Source: Auricularia sp. M13
Taxonomy: Eukaryota; Basidiomycota; Agaricomycetes; Auriculariales; Auriculariaceae
Reading direction: 5' to 3'
DNA: 64,000 nt
Assembly (NCBI GenBank): GCA_037042915.1
Contig: CM073194.1
Location: 496,001 to 560,000, forward strand
Position numbers and translations under genes: made by a program. How positions within the stretch are numbered: position 1 is the first letter of the stretch; each line of letters starts with the position of its first letter. The notes under the pieces are model-generated. The model was not told the DNA's origin. It searched no databases and saw only the letters and a program-made list of their open reading frames with translations. Positions 44,790 to 54,577 of this stretch are shown here, in pieces.

Positions 44790-45737
44790 TTGTACATAGA
44801 AATCGTCACTGAAACACGTGTTGCGCTCAATTTCAGCATGACGTTGCAGGGTTTGTGGGACACGGAGGACGAGCCATTTGTCTGGGCGCGTCTCGAGGTC
44901 CTGCGCGTAGACGTCCAGACGATCTACTCTGAGTCGATGCCGTACCGCCTGCAGCTGCCGGCGCTCAAGCAGCTCCAAATTCGGGACGTGAAATAAGCGT
45001 ACCTTCATGGACTTCGAGGACGTGATGGATACGGCGACCAACCCGCTCTGGGGCGCGAGGACACTGGAGGTCGAGCGGGCCGAATACACCTTGGGCGAGC
45101 TGCGTGGCCTGGCGTCGGTCACACCGGAGCTCCTCGATTTTAGCATGACGGTCCAGGGCCTCTGGTACACGGAGGACGATCCCCTTCGTCTGGGCGCGGC
45201 TGGAGGTTCTGCGCGTAGATGTCACGACCATCTACTCGGATGCAATGCCCTACGTTGCTCGAGATCCGCGACGTCAAGTACAACTGGGGCATCTGGCGCC
45301 AGTTTGTCGAGGTATCGTGCCCCGGCCTGGAGCAGCTCTGTGTGGTCCCCAACCGCATGGCCCAGGGGCAGCAGTTTGTTGACGGCATGGGCGCGCTGCG
45401 GCAGATTCGCCGACTAATTCTGCGCGACGGGAGCTTGAACGAGCACCTGATCAGGCTGCTCGTATTGCCGCAGCAGCACGGGCTCGCGTTCCCCAACCTG
45501 CGCGAGCTCTCGTTTGAGAACACGGTTGCCAAGCCCGGCTTTCGCCTCCCCGGGCTCCAGGGTCCCCTGCGTCTGCGGTACGACTATCTGCGGCGCACGC
45601 ACCTCGACGGCAGCTTCGACCTGCGGTGCACCTTCAGACGCCGGGTGAATGACGAGGCGAACAACGCGCTGCAGTCGAGCGTGGAATCGCAAACAGCGGG
45701 TTGGAACCTCGATGCTCAGCGGGCGTACGTTGCTTGA
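44790..45737 (+). pseudogene. Broken F-box-like gene, 3' half, internally rearranged
   Basis: The first piece (44.83-45.0 kb) reads FSMTLQGLWDTEDEPFVWAR to LQIRDVK and stops. The sequence then jumps back to an earlier part of the protein (TFMDFEDVMD, EYTLGELRGLASVTPELL), repeats the TVQGLW block with a frameshift at 45180, and runs from LEIRDVKYNW through LRQIRRLILRDGSLNEHL to the normal end at 45737. It lacks the N-terminal repeats and the F-box. Confidence 0.85.
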
Positions 45738-45840
45738 AGCGGATCGATGACGGTAAATCTTGTGTCTTGCTTTCGCGCTGTCCACGGCTCTGTACATGCT
45801 CTGATGTACCCGCTGTGACTCGACTTATCAATACAAATCT

Positions 45841-46190
45841 GTATGGTTTCTAACCATATGGACCAGGGGAAACATCTCCTTGACGCGGTGGACGCACTTC
45901 GCCAGATCCGGCACCTCATCTTGCGCGATGGAAGTCTCAATGAGCATATCGTCGCTTTCCGTGGCCGGCAGGCGGGATCGCTTTCCCACACCTGCGAGTT
46001 CTTCTGTTCGAAAATTCCCGGAGCAATTAAACCCCTGCAGCTGCGACAGGAGCTGGCGCGGCGCATTGAATCAGCCGGCTCTACCTGCGCTGCGCCTTCA
46101 GGCGCAGAACTCGCGTCTCGGATTCGGAGGAGAAGGTTCCGAGGTGGAACTTCGCTGCTCCCTCAGGCTACGCAGCATTGGTTTATGTGA
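45841..46190 (+). pseudogene. Second F-box-like gene fragment
   Basis: NHMDQGKHLLDAVDALRQIR, then HLILRDGSLNEHI, matches residues near the end of the intact F-box-like proteins, followed by frameshifted remnants. It lies right behind the previous copy, so a small tandem duplication preceded the decay. Confidence 0.75.
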
Positions 46191-46559
46191 GAGAATGTGG
46201 GGACTGGCAAATGAGGAGGCAAATGCGGAGTTTCGGACGTCTCGGCCGATGACCACACATTTTTGCCCTCTCCTCCTTGCTCGCAAAAACAGACAAGAAT
46301 CCAGCAGATACTCATTGTTGGCCAGGCGGGAGATACGTTTGTAGCTCGAGTGTGCGTCTTCCGAGCATTGGCTCGCGAAATGTCTTCGCCATCCGAGATT
46401 GCGCGTTCCACGACACAGTTTCAACGCTTCCGCAGCGCTGTTACAGTAGCTCTCCCGGCACCGAGCACGCGACGTTTCACATACTTTGGGAGGGATAATC
46501 TCACGGTTTCCTTGCTTTGGGTCTGTTGCAGTCTGTTGGTTGCATACGTCGTTCACTGC
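46191..46559. other. Intergenic, nothing recognised
   Basis: Between F-box fragments and the broken 7-TM copy. No supportable feature. Confidence 0.4.
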
Positions 46560-47339
46560 ACTGACATACAATCTCGATAGCGCTAACGCTAGGAGCTGCG
46601 CGAATGCAGCGCTATTCGCTGCCGAGTACTCCGTTGCGCTGTTTCTCTACATACGTCCCTCTGCGGGTGAGTGCTGCGTCGTCTGACTCCTCCTTTACAG
46701 ATATTAACAGGTATCCAGTCACTTCAGCCCAACAGAAGCATTGTCCCACATGCAACGTACATCTGAAGACTCCCGTCTTGGTGTAGATTGCGCGTGGGTG
46801 GTCATGGATCTAGGCGTACGGAACGCCTCACTCACTACCGCATCAGAGCTGATCTCAGGCTATGAGACGTACCTGGTTGTACGGGCAATTTGCCAGCGAA
46901 GGCTGGCCTCTGAGATATCCTTGGGACTCGGCAGCAACAGCTTACTGAATGTTCTCATTTGAAGCTCCGTGTGGTACTTAACACTGTCAGTATACCACTC
47001 GCAAGACCGCAGACGCACTTAGTAATACATGAAGAGCGAGCGCAGAGCAGCTAGTGATATGGCGATATCTATGCTGCTATTTCTTGCTGCCCCGGTAAGA
47101 ATTATTACCTCGGCGCACGCAAGACTGACACCTTCTTTCCTGTAGGAGTTCACCTTCTGGCTCGATGTGTATGTCCTCGCAACGGTGAATCCGGCGCTAG
47201 AGCGACATCTGACCTGGTTTATTGTAGCCTGCTCCTCGCGGCGGCTAGTATCGGCGGAACTCGCTTGATTCTGTCGGTCAGGAAGGCCCTGCTGGTACGC
47301 GAGCAGGATTCCCACCCTGCTTCGTTGTATGTTTGGTAG
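46560..47339 (+). pseudogene. Broken 7-TM gene (DUF6533 type), copy 4
   Basis: Retained blocks are CANAALFAAEYSVALFLYIR, YETYLVVRAICQRR, SNSLLNVLI followed by an in-frame TGA where the others read RGSV, SDMAISMLLFLAAP, FWLDVYVLAT and SIGGTRLILSVRKALL (interrupted in the reading), ending at the TAG at 47337-47339. The N-terminal third is missing. Confidence 0.78.
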
Positions 47340-47771
47340 TCAGCGAAGACACCTACGTGAAGGAGTGCATGCCACGGAAGGCGAGGGTGCTTGCGGACTG
47401 TAACGAAAGGTACGGCATCGCAGAGCCTGGCACAGCGGAATCAGCTTACACGCGCCCGAACCTTGTTTTCAGACGACACAGTCACTCACGCGGCCTGATG
47501 GACGAAAGCATATCCGCCGCAAGAGCCGAACGTGGTGGTGGGATTTCATTTCGGCATCCGGTCGGCACCAGCATTAACCCCGATGTCCAGCCCTCTGCCC
47601 GCCCATTCTCCAGAGCTTCTTGACGACTTCAAGGCTGCCCTTGTCTTTACCGCCCGCAGAACCAACGCATTTCTCCGAGAGGGCGCACAGGGGCGTGGAA
47701 CAGGCAGGCGGTGGAACGGATCCGGGCCCGGTTTCCGAGTGTGGTTCCAGCAACTGTGGTGGGGAGGACGG

Positions 47772-47778
47772 TATAAAA
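47772..47778 (+). promoter_or_regulatory. TATA box of the F-box-like gene (direct copy)
   Basis: TATAAAA, 101 bases before the ATG at 47873. The inverted copy has the same box at the same distance. Confidence 0.8.
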
Positions 47779-47872
47779 CACCCCCGACGGATCAGCCGAA
47801 AGATTTTCACTCTTGCCTCCTCCCACCACCTTCGCAGTTGCTCTTCGCCCCGCTCTCACGACACACGACGAC

Positions 47873-49672
47873 ATGGACGCCAGCCCGACGCCGACCATCC
47901 CACTGCGCGGCCCGCGGTTCACCTCCCCTGCCGTGAACACTTCCCGGACGCCGTCGCCCACGGTGCCATTGCGCGGCCCGCGTTTTACCTCCCCCCGCAA
48001 CGACACGGCCGCCAGTACCTCCAGGACGGCATCGCCGACGGACGGCTTGCGCGGCGCCCCGTCCACTGCACGCCAGGCAGACGATGAGCCGCCGTCTCCA
48101 CCGCCCTCCCGGCCGCGCAGCAGCTCAATGCCGGTTTCGATGGGCACCGGCCGTCTTCGCAGTCGCCGGCCGGACGAGAGCGCGAGCGGCTCTGGAAACG
48201 TCGCGGTGCCCGTCGCTGGCGACGTCGTGATGACAGACGATGCCTCGACCTCCGCCCCCTCGCGAGACGAGCTCATGGCCATCGATCCCGCGGCCCCGCC
48301 CACAGCCTCGGCCGATGTCGCGATGGCGGACGAGCCCAGCACGAGCACCACGACGCGTCCCACTACATTCGCCGCGCGCCGACATTCAATGGCTCAGACA
48401 CTGCCGCTGGATGTTCTGTCGCTGATTATCCTGGCGTGGTACGACGCAGAGGTGAACGACTCGATCTGGACCGCCCGCCGCATCCCATTCGCAGCGTCGC
48501 GCATCTGCGGTTCGTGGCGATACGCTGCCCAGTCCACGCACCGGCTCTGGACAGACGCGTCCTTCTCCCTAAGCGCAATGGTCGGCCGCCGCGCCTGGCT
48601 CGCGTACCAAGAATGCTACGCGCGGTTCTCGGGTGCGCTGAGTGTCAGCGTGCGCATCTCCTGCGACGCGTCCGCAGCGCCGGCCGGCGACCGCGCCTGG
48701 GATCTGTTCCGCGCTCGCATCCTCCCGCGCGCGCGCGTAATCGACGTCGAGGTCGACGAGCTGACCTCGTACACCGGCGTACTGGCCGGCCTTGCGCTCC
48801 CGCACCTGACGACGCTGCGGGTCGCGTCGTCGTATCACCTCCCGCCCCAGGACTACCCGTACCTGAACCTCAGCATGCGTGCGCCGCGGTTGAGGACCAT
48901 CTCGTTCCTTCGCACCTTTATCGACTTCGAGGACGTGATGGATCCGGCGACCAACCCGCTTTGGAGCGCCACAACGCTGGAGGTCGAGCGCGCGGAGTAC
49001 ACCCTCGGGGAGCTGCGGGGCCTGGCGTCGGTCACGCCTGAGCTGGTCGACTTCAGCATGACCGTCCAGGGCCTCTGGGACACGGAGGACGAGCCATTCG
49101 TCTGGGCACGGCTGGAGGTCCTGCGCGTAGACATCCAGACAGTCTACTCCGCCTCGATGCCGCACCGCATCCAGCTGCCGGCGCTCAGACAGCTCGAAAT
49201 TCGGGACGTAAAGTACAACTGGGGCTTCTGGCGCCAGTTTGTCGAGGTATCTTGCCCCGGCCTGGAGCAGCTCTGTGTGGTCCGCAACCACATGGATCAG
49301 GGGCAGCAGTTCGTGGAGGGCATGGGCAACTTGCGGCAGATCCGCCGCCTTATTCTTCGCGACGGGAGTCTCAACGAGCACCTAATCTGGCTGCTCGTGT
49401 CGCCGCAGCAGCACGGGCTCGCATTCCCGAACCTGCGTGACCTCTCATTCGAGAACACGGTCGCCAAGCCCGGGTTCCGGTTTCCGGGTCTGCAGAAGTT
49501 CCTGCGCCTACGGTACGACTACCTTCAGCGCAGCCACTTGGGCGGCGTCTTCGACCTGCGCTGCGCCTTCAGGCGCCGGGTGAATGACGAGGCGCACAAC
49601 GCGCTGCAGTCTAGCGTGGAATCGCAGATAGCGGGGTGGAACCTCGATGCTCGGCGGGCGTACGTTGCCTGA
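47873..49672 (+). CDS. F-box-like protein, direct copy
   Basis: Single exon of 599 codons. The ATG at 47873 (MDASPTPT) is the first in frame behind the TATA box. The N-terminal 175 residues are low-complexity with repeats of PLRGPRFTSP and Ser/Thr/Pro-rich acidic stretches, probably disordered. From about residue 177, LPLDVLSLIILAWYDAE opens an F-box-like helix set. The rest is a long Leu-spaced region with LPHLTTLRVASSYHLP, LRQLEIRDVKYNWGFW and LRQIRRLILRDGSLNEHL, as in basidiomycete F-box/LRR-type proteins. By family knowledge it would act as an SCF ubiquitin-ligase adaptor; the target is unknown. It is nearly identical to the inverted copy at 57565-59376. The F-box assignment is by pattern and moderately sure. 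Confidence 0.82.
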   Translation: MDASPTPTIPLRGPRFTSPAVNTSRTPSPTVPLRGPRFTSPRNDTAASTSRTASPTDGLRGAPSTARQADDEPPSPPPSRPRSSSMPVSMGTGRLRSRRPDESASGSGNVAVPVAGDVVMTDDASTSAPSRDELMAIDPAAPPTASADVAMADEPSTSTTTRPTTFAARRHSMAQTLPLDVLSLIILAWYDAEVNDSIWTARRIPFAASRICGSWRYAAQSTHRLWTDASFSLSAMVGRRAWLAYQECYARFSGALSVSVRISCDASAAPAGDRAWDLFRARILPRARVIDVEVDELTSYTGVLAGLALPHLTTLRVASSYHLPPQDYPYLNLSMRAPRLRTISFLRTFIDFEDVMDPATNPLWSATTLEVERAEYTLGELRGLASVTPELVDFSMTVQGLWDTEDEPFVWARLEVLRVDIQTVYSASMPHRIQLPALRQLEIRDVKYNWGFWRQFVEVSCPGLEQLCVVRNHMDQGQQFVEGMGNLRQIRRLILRDGSLNEHLIWLLVSPQQHGLAFPNLRDLSFENTVAKPGFRFPGLQKFLRLRYDYLQRSHLGGVFDLRCAFRRRVNDEAHNALQSSVESQIAGWNLDARRAYVA

Positions 49673-49770
49673 GGCGGATGACGGAGAATTTTGTGTCTTG
49701 CTTTCGCGCTGTCCTTCGCTCTGTGTTATGCTTTGATGTAGTCGCTGTGACTTGATGTACTTGCTCTGTA

Positions 49771-51290
49771 GAATCCGATCACGAAATGATACGATGTGGA
49801 TTTGGTGTGGACTGCCGTACATCGAAAGCGGTCGCGACGCGTATTAGCAAGAAGCGCTAGTCAATGTGGAACTCGAACGCACCAAGCAGAGCGCCGAACT
49901 CGTGAACGGGCGGGCGCGGATGCGGCATTGGTCAGCTTTGTGACCAGAATATGGCGTCTGGTATGAGCGGAATGTCGCTCGAAAATGCGAAGGTCGACAG
50001 ACGTAGACGTTGCATACGAGGGGGAAGAGCTTCTGAAAGAATAAGAATGGGTAGTATGTCTTATCTTGACAGCATCTTAGCGTCGTAGCAGCCTCGAGGG
50101 ACAGGATTCCGATGAGGCCCACTGTGGAACCCTGACCGGCCGAAAAGCGCGCGCTCTTTCCACCAGCCTCCAGAATGAATTCAGCCATCCTCTGGCCGTT
50201 TTGAAACCATGCCTGACGATTTTGTGCCGTCCATTACGGACAATAAAATAGCAGTTTTTGACACATTCCTCCAGTCCCCCGAAGCACGCTCGGAAACGAA
50301 AAACTGACTTCGGCCGGCTGGATTTTTATACTGCTATGAGACTCATTCGGGGTCCTTCAAAAGGCTTTCCCAATCGCCCTTCCCAGACCTTACTGTGACG
50401 TGACAAAAGTAGCAACAATAGTCAATTCTGCCATTACTAATTTACATTCTCATGATGTGACTCTGCTTCCAGCACACACAACAGCTCCAGGCGGCCATCT
50501 TCTGTGGGGGCTGTAGTCAGCACAAGCACATAGAGGTAGGAAGAAGGATGCATACCTGCAAAGGTTCAGGACCTTGGTGGCAATCACGGCTAGAGACGAT
50601 AGTGAGGCTCAGAATGTCAACATGCTTTAGTCGGACAAAAGCTGCACTTATATACCTGAGGACCTAGAGCCAAAATCCGAGTACAAGTCAAGCTCCGCCC
50701 AAGGTCTGGAAGGCGGTGGCCAGATGGAGATTGGCGAGACCGATGCTGCGGCATTCGGTCAGGGCTCGCTTCGGAACCTCCTCACAGGCTCCGAGATTCA
50801 TGGCTCCGTAAGCGCTCCGTCAGACCGACGCTGAACAGCGTCCATGCACGTCCATGAGTTTCCCCTGATGAGCAAAGAATGTCATCTTCTTCAAACAGTC
50901 ATAAACTGTTAAACCCCACCTCTACGAGGAGTCTTTCAGTGATAACTGTCACTGCCGTCAATTCCACCGAAAATCCGGCGGAATCTCGACCGGGGACGAA
51001 TCAAGCTCTTTCCGCCAGACACCGGCCGAAAGTGGAATATCTCGCGTCTACCGGTTGCTGACCGGTGCAAGATCGCGCGGACTGGGTTCCACAGTGGCCG
51101 CGCGCCATCCTGCAAAGCAAAAGAAGATGGTGTGCAATCTTCGACCGTTCGACCGTCTGTGCATGCAACGCCGCACAAAGCTCATGAACAAGTCGTTTGA
51201 TTCAAAGCGAATGCCTTGGGTAACTAGTTCCTACAACAGGGAAAAGTTCAACAGCACAGAGTCCCAGTAAAATCACACGGAAACAAGAGT
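49771..51290. other. Intergenic, one weak minus-strand candidate
   Basis: At about 50188-49860 on the minus strand, MAEFILEAGGKSARFSAGQG opens a 114-codon frame that could also splice at GTCAAG...TTTCAG. No family recognised and no promoter seen. The rest is A/T-richer and empty. Confidence 0.3.
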
Positions 51291-51833
51291 TCACACCTTC
51301 TTCACGCCCGCAACATCCGAGTACGACGGTCTGTCTTCAGCATCGTGCGTCTCGACACGTTCCCAGCCCTCGCCGGGGCCCGGAAGCTCGACGCTGTCGT
51401 CCAGGGCCACGACGCCGCGGTCGCCGGCGGGGCGCACAATTTCAAAGCTATCGGCGGTGTCTAAATAGGCGCACGACGATGGGCCTCAATACAGCTCCTG
51501 TATCGAGACGAGAAAGGCACACTGGCACACACCTTTGCGAGTCATGCGCGGCGAAATCAGCTCAGCGAATGGCACTTCCTTCGGCGGACGGTCGTCACGT
51601 GCCGCGCCGTCAGCTTCGGTCTCAGCTTCAGTCGTAGTGCCAGAGTCGCCCGCTTGGTCGTCTTCGCCGGCGTCATCGTCGAGTTTGAGCTGGACGGCCG
51701 GCCCGCGTTTCGATAGTCGCGGCGACGGCTTGGGCTGCTGCTTCTTGCGCGCACGCTCGGTAGCCTGGCGCGCAGTCTGGCGAGCGCGCTCATCGCTGCG
51801 CTGCGCCTTGGCGCCGTCGTCGGCGCTGGACAT
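51291..51833 (-). CDS. Short charged hypothetical protein
   Basis: The ATG is at 51833-51831 (MSSADDGAKAQRSDERARQT). Exon 1 (51833-51533) is Arg/Lys-rich then Asp/Glu-rich and ends PRMTRK. An intron at 51532-51461 (GTGTGT...TTTAG) leads to an acidic second exon with ADSFEIVRPAGDRGVVALDD, ending VAGVKKV at the TGA at 51293-51291. 156 residues, no signal peptide, no membrane segment, probably soluble and largely disordered. No family known to me. The basic-to-acidic pattern could suit a nucleic-acid or ribosome partner, but this is a guess. Confidence 0.62.
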
Positions 51834-52558
51834 GAGATAGCGGATAGCGGATAGCGGTTTGAGAGAGCGGCGAGACAAGTCGAAGCACGGCAGGCGCCGG
51901 ACACGTAACGCGATTTCGGATGCATATTCCTATTCGAGCGATCAGCGCTGTCCTTGTCCAGACGCGTGTACTTGCCATTGTGATAATGGTATAACATGAG
52001 AATACGTGCTATTTTTGTGTTGTACGGGTCCGATGAGGGAACGAAAGAAGTAAGACTTTACTGGTAGCTTCCTAGCCTGTTTACAGCACTGTAATGGCAG
52101 TGGCACAGCGGGCGACGCTTTATATGGGAGACCAATAGCAATATCTGGAATGCCGATCAATCCTATGCTCGGTACGAATGTAATTGCATCAGAATGCGAG
52201 GCAGATATTGACCTGAGCTGAAGGTGGCCCGCAAGATATTCGTGCATTATAAAACTTATATTGAAGCTTTTCTCTCTTTCAGAACATCGCACAACCCAGA
52301 GATTGTCGGTCGCACCAGCAACGACAGCGTTCATAAATCAGGGACGCAGCGCCACAGGCGCGGCAGGCCGGAAGCGCCGGGGCGGTGCAAGAAGTTGGCG
52401 GCCTTGATCGGGACGCCAGCAACGCGGTGAACCGCTTCTACCCTTTCTCCCAAACCCTTTCTTCCCTTCTACTTTTCTTTCTTCTTGTTCTTCCTAGCAC
52501 TGTTCTTCTTACTGTTGTATTACTATTCCTTATACCTTTAGACCGTTCTTCCCCCTCG
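51834..52558. other. Intergenic between divergent genes
   Basis: Shared upstream region of the charged-protein gene (minus) and the membrane-protein gene (plus). The last 120 bases are strongly C/T-rich, as in many fungal leaders. Confidence 0.5.
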
Positions 52559-53472
52559 ATGCGCTCCGTGTTTGTCGCTGTCATTGTCGCGGCGTCGCTG
52601 GCAACGGCCATCGCAACGCCCTTTGCGGTGCCCGCCAACGACACGCGCTGGGACATCTCACCGCGCCCAATTTCGGAGCGTCGGCTCGAACGCCTGCATG
52701 GGATCGGCTGCTTGCCTGGCGCAGACGGCTTGGTCGTCAACCATGGCGTTCGAGTTGAATTCATCTTTCAGGGTGCGCACCCTCGCACTTGCGCAGCTCA
52801 TCATTATTCTAAATGCTCTTCATTGTAGGGACCCAGCTGCGTCTCTTCGGGATTCCACCACCCCGAGACACGCAGATCCTCATGGACGACGCCCCACTGG
52901 CAGATAGCAAATATCTAGGCGGTCAGGCAGCGTGTGTGCCGTTCGCCGAATGGCCGCAGCTCGCGCCGCAGGAGCGCCACAACCTCACGATCCTGACGTC
53001 CGTGTCGAACCGGCCGAACGAGATGGCGTTCCTAATCGCCAACGCTACGTGCGTCCCTACGTGGCCCTCCCTGGAGTTTTGCGCGACTAATTTAATGCAT
53101 TTGCGCAGCGGAACGGCCCCTGACACCAAGTCGTCCTCACGCAGTTCGACGCAGAGCACACTTCCTACAGCTTCTCCGTCCACATCGGCGTCCTCTCCTG
53201 CTGGCTCGGCGCAATCAGACCATGGCAACTCGCAATCCAGCCCATCCCAGGCCAGCCCGCGCCCAGGCCTGCTGATCGCAGCAGTCCTCGTGCCGCTCGT
53301 TGCATTCCTTCTCATCGGCTTCGGCGCATACTTCTACGTCCGCCGCCGCCGTCAACGTCAGATCCTCAGTGCGCCTACTGTGATTCAGAGCGCGTCGTTC
53401 AAGGGCATGAAGGAGACGCAGTTCGTCATGGTCACTACGCGGCCAGATACGCCGGGTGTGGTGAAGGTGTGA
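52559..53472 (+). CDS. Predicted type I membrane protein with Ser/Thr-rich stalk
   Basis: Two exons (52559-52772, 52829-53472) encode 285 residues. The N-terminus is a signal peptide (MRSVFVAVIVAASLATAIAT). The ectodomain has Asn-x-Thr sites and a few cysteines (GCLPG, ACVPF, NATC, EFCATN). Residues about 166-216 are a Ser/Thr/Pro stalk, likely O-glycosylated. Residues about 218-242 (GLLIAAVLVPLVAFLLIGFG) are a single membrane helix followed by the stop-transfer run RRRRQRQ and a 40-residue cytosolic tail. This layout is common among basidiomycete cell-surface proteins, and no specific domain is recognised. It may act as a wall-anchored sensor or adhesin, by analogy only. Confidence 0.82.
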
Positions 53473-54513
53473 CTGGCCCTGCCTATAGGACAGTGCTATG
53501 TGGGTCATTTTGGCAGTTGGTGCGCATACCGCATACCCGTGAAGTGTAGAGACGTAACTTGATTTCGAATTCTTGCTCTCTGCTTGTCTGTAACCTTATG
53601 GAATAACGTGATAGTTCTACCAGTGCTTCGTTCGCTGTCATGAAAAAATTGTATTATCATGGTGCAACTTCAGTTGGCGCAGTCCTATACATTGCACCTC
53701 CGCGCTCGCGTAGACTCGGTCCGGGAGTCGCATTCTTCGTCGTGCTTGACGGATTGATAGGTCGCGTCAGGCTGTCACCATATAAGCTATACACTTCGGA
53801 GGCTTGTGTTTAGAGCGACGGATTTGAAGCGCCGACATTTTTGGCATGCACTCTTTGCCTTCTACCATCTCCGGCGCGTTTTAGTGCTCCTCGGCCATTG
53901 TTCAGACGCTCTGCTGCTCTTGGCAAAGCGCACGTTGCAGGCGCCAATTATGAACGCGCCGAACCCGGACGAGCCTTTTCCGGTGCTAAGCCCGCGCCTG
54001 TCACTTGCCTCCAGGCCAGACGCGTGCGTAGTAACGACATTTTTCAAGTTCTGGTTGCTTGGATATGATAAGCTTTGCTGCTACACGGGACTCTGCTTCA
54101 TGTTGGGACTGTTGTGCGGAAACCCACGATTTGTGGCAGTCTGCATGTCGGTCATGTCTCATTGACTGCGAGTCGGAGGCCCGCATTGACTCACCGGTCC
54201 CTTTGGCTCCACTCCATGCACTGCGCTACCGACGTTCTCATGCTACGGTTCCTACATCTGGCCTAGATGGCGGCTCATCCCCCGGAGAACATGCATTCCG
54301 ATCGACTGAGCTTCAGATTTCTCGCATCCGCCACGGTGTCGTGCAGAGCGCGAGCCTTCTAGTGCACGTCGTACGCAGTCTGGCTCACACTAGTTCCCTG
54401 AACCGGGAAATAGTGAAAATCTGACACGCTTCTTTCCTTGCCCTGCGCGCTTGATTCAGTAGTGCGTTCTCGCTCATGCCGCCTTCATTTTTATGTTTCA
54501 CGACTCTGTCCGC
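53473..54513. other. Intergenic, no gene recognised
   Basis: A 119-codon plus-strand frame at 53806-54165 lacks recognisable features. Upstream region of PAL at its right end. Confidence 0.4.
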
Positions 54514-54520
54514 CATAAAA
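54514..54520 (+). promoter_or_regulatory. TATA-like box of the PAL gene
   Basis: CATAAAA, 64 bases before the ATG at 54578. Confidence 0.55.
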
Positions 54521-54577
54521 GCTGGCCACGAAGCCTAGGGCAAAGGCTCGTGCTTCATCCCCACACAAAAATTAGCA

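Larger units (their letters stand above)
44240..45840 (+). repeat. Segmental duplicate of the F-box gene locus (broken copy)
   Basis: The left part (about 44240-44740) aligns with the reverse complement of about 60330-59830, the upstream region of the F-box gene at 57.6 kb. Shared blocks include CTGCGATGGAT, CTTCTCGGA, GACAATGCG and AACAATGTTGAGCGC. The right part (44.79-45.84 kb) aligns with the 3' half and 3' UTR of the F-box genes. The middle, with the F-box itself, is missing. Confidence 0.8.
47451..49770 (+). repeat. F-box locus segmental duplicate, intact direct copy
   Basis: From CGCGCCCGAACC at 47451 through the 3' UTR, this matches the reverse complement of about 59806-57480. Coding, promoter and upstream DNA are all included, so this is a DNA-level duplication. 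Homology stops at 47451, before the position of the recurring promoter module. Confidence 0.88.

Noticed and set aside
47813-47872. Upstream extension of the F-box protein by 20 residues
   Set aside because: The extended frame has no ATG start; the first ATG behind the TATA box is at 47873, and the inverted copy agrees (59376).
48436-49381. Long overlapping frames on both strands of the F-box genes
   Set aside because: These are shadow frames of GC-rich coding DNA; their translations are Arg/Pro/Ala-rich and mirror the true codons.
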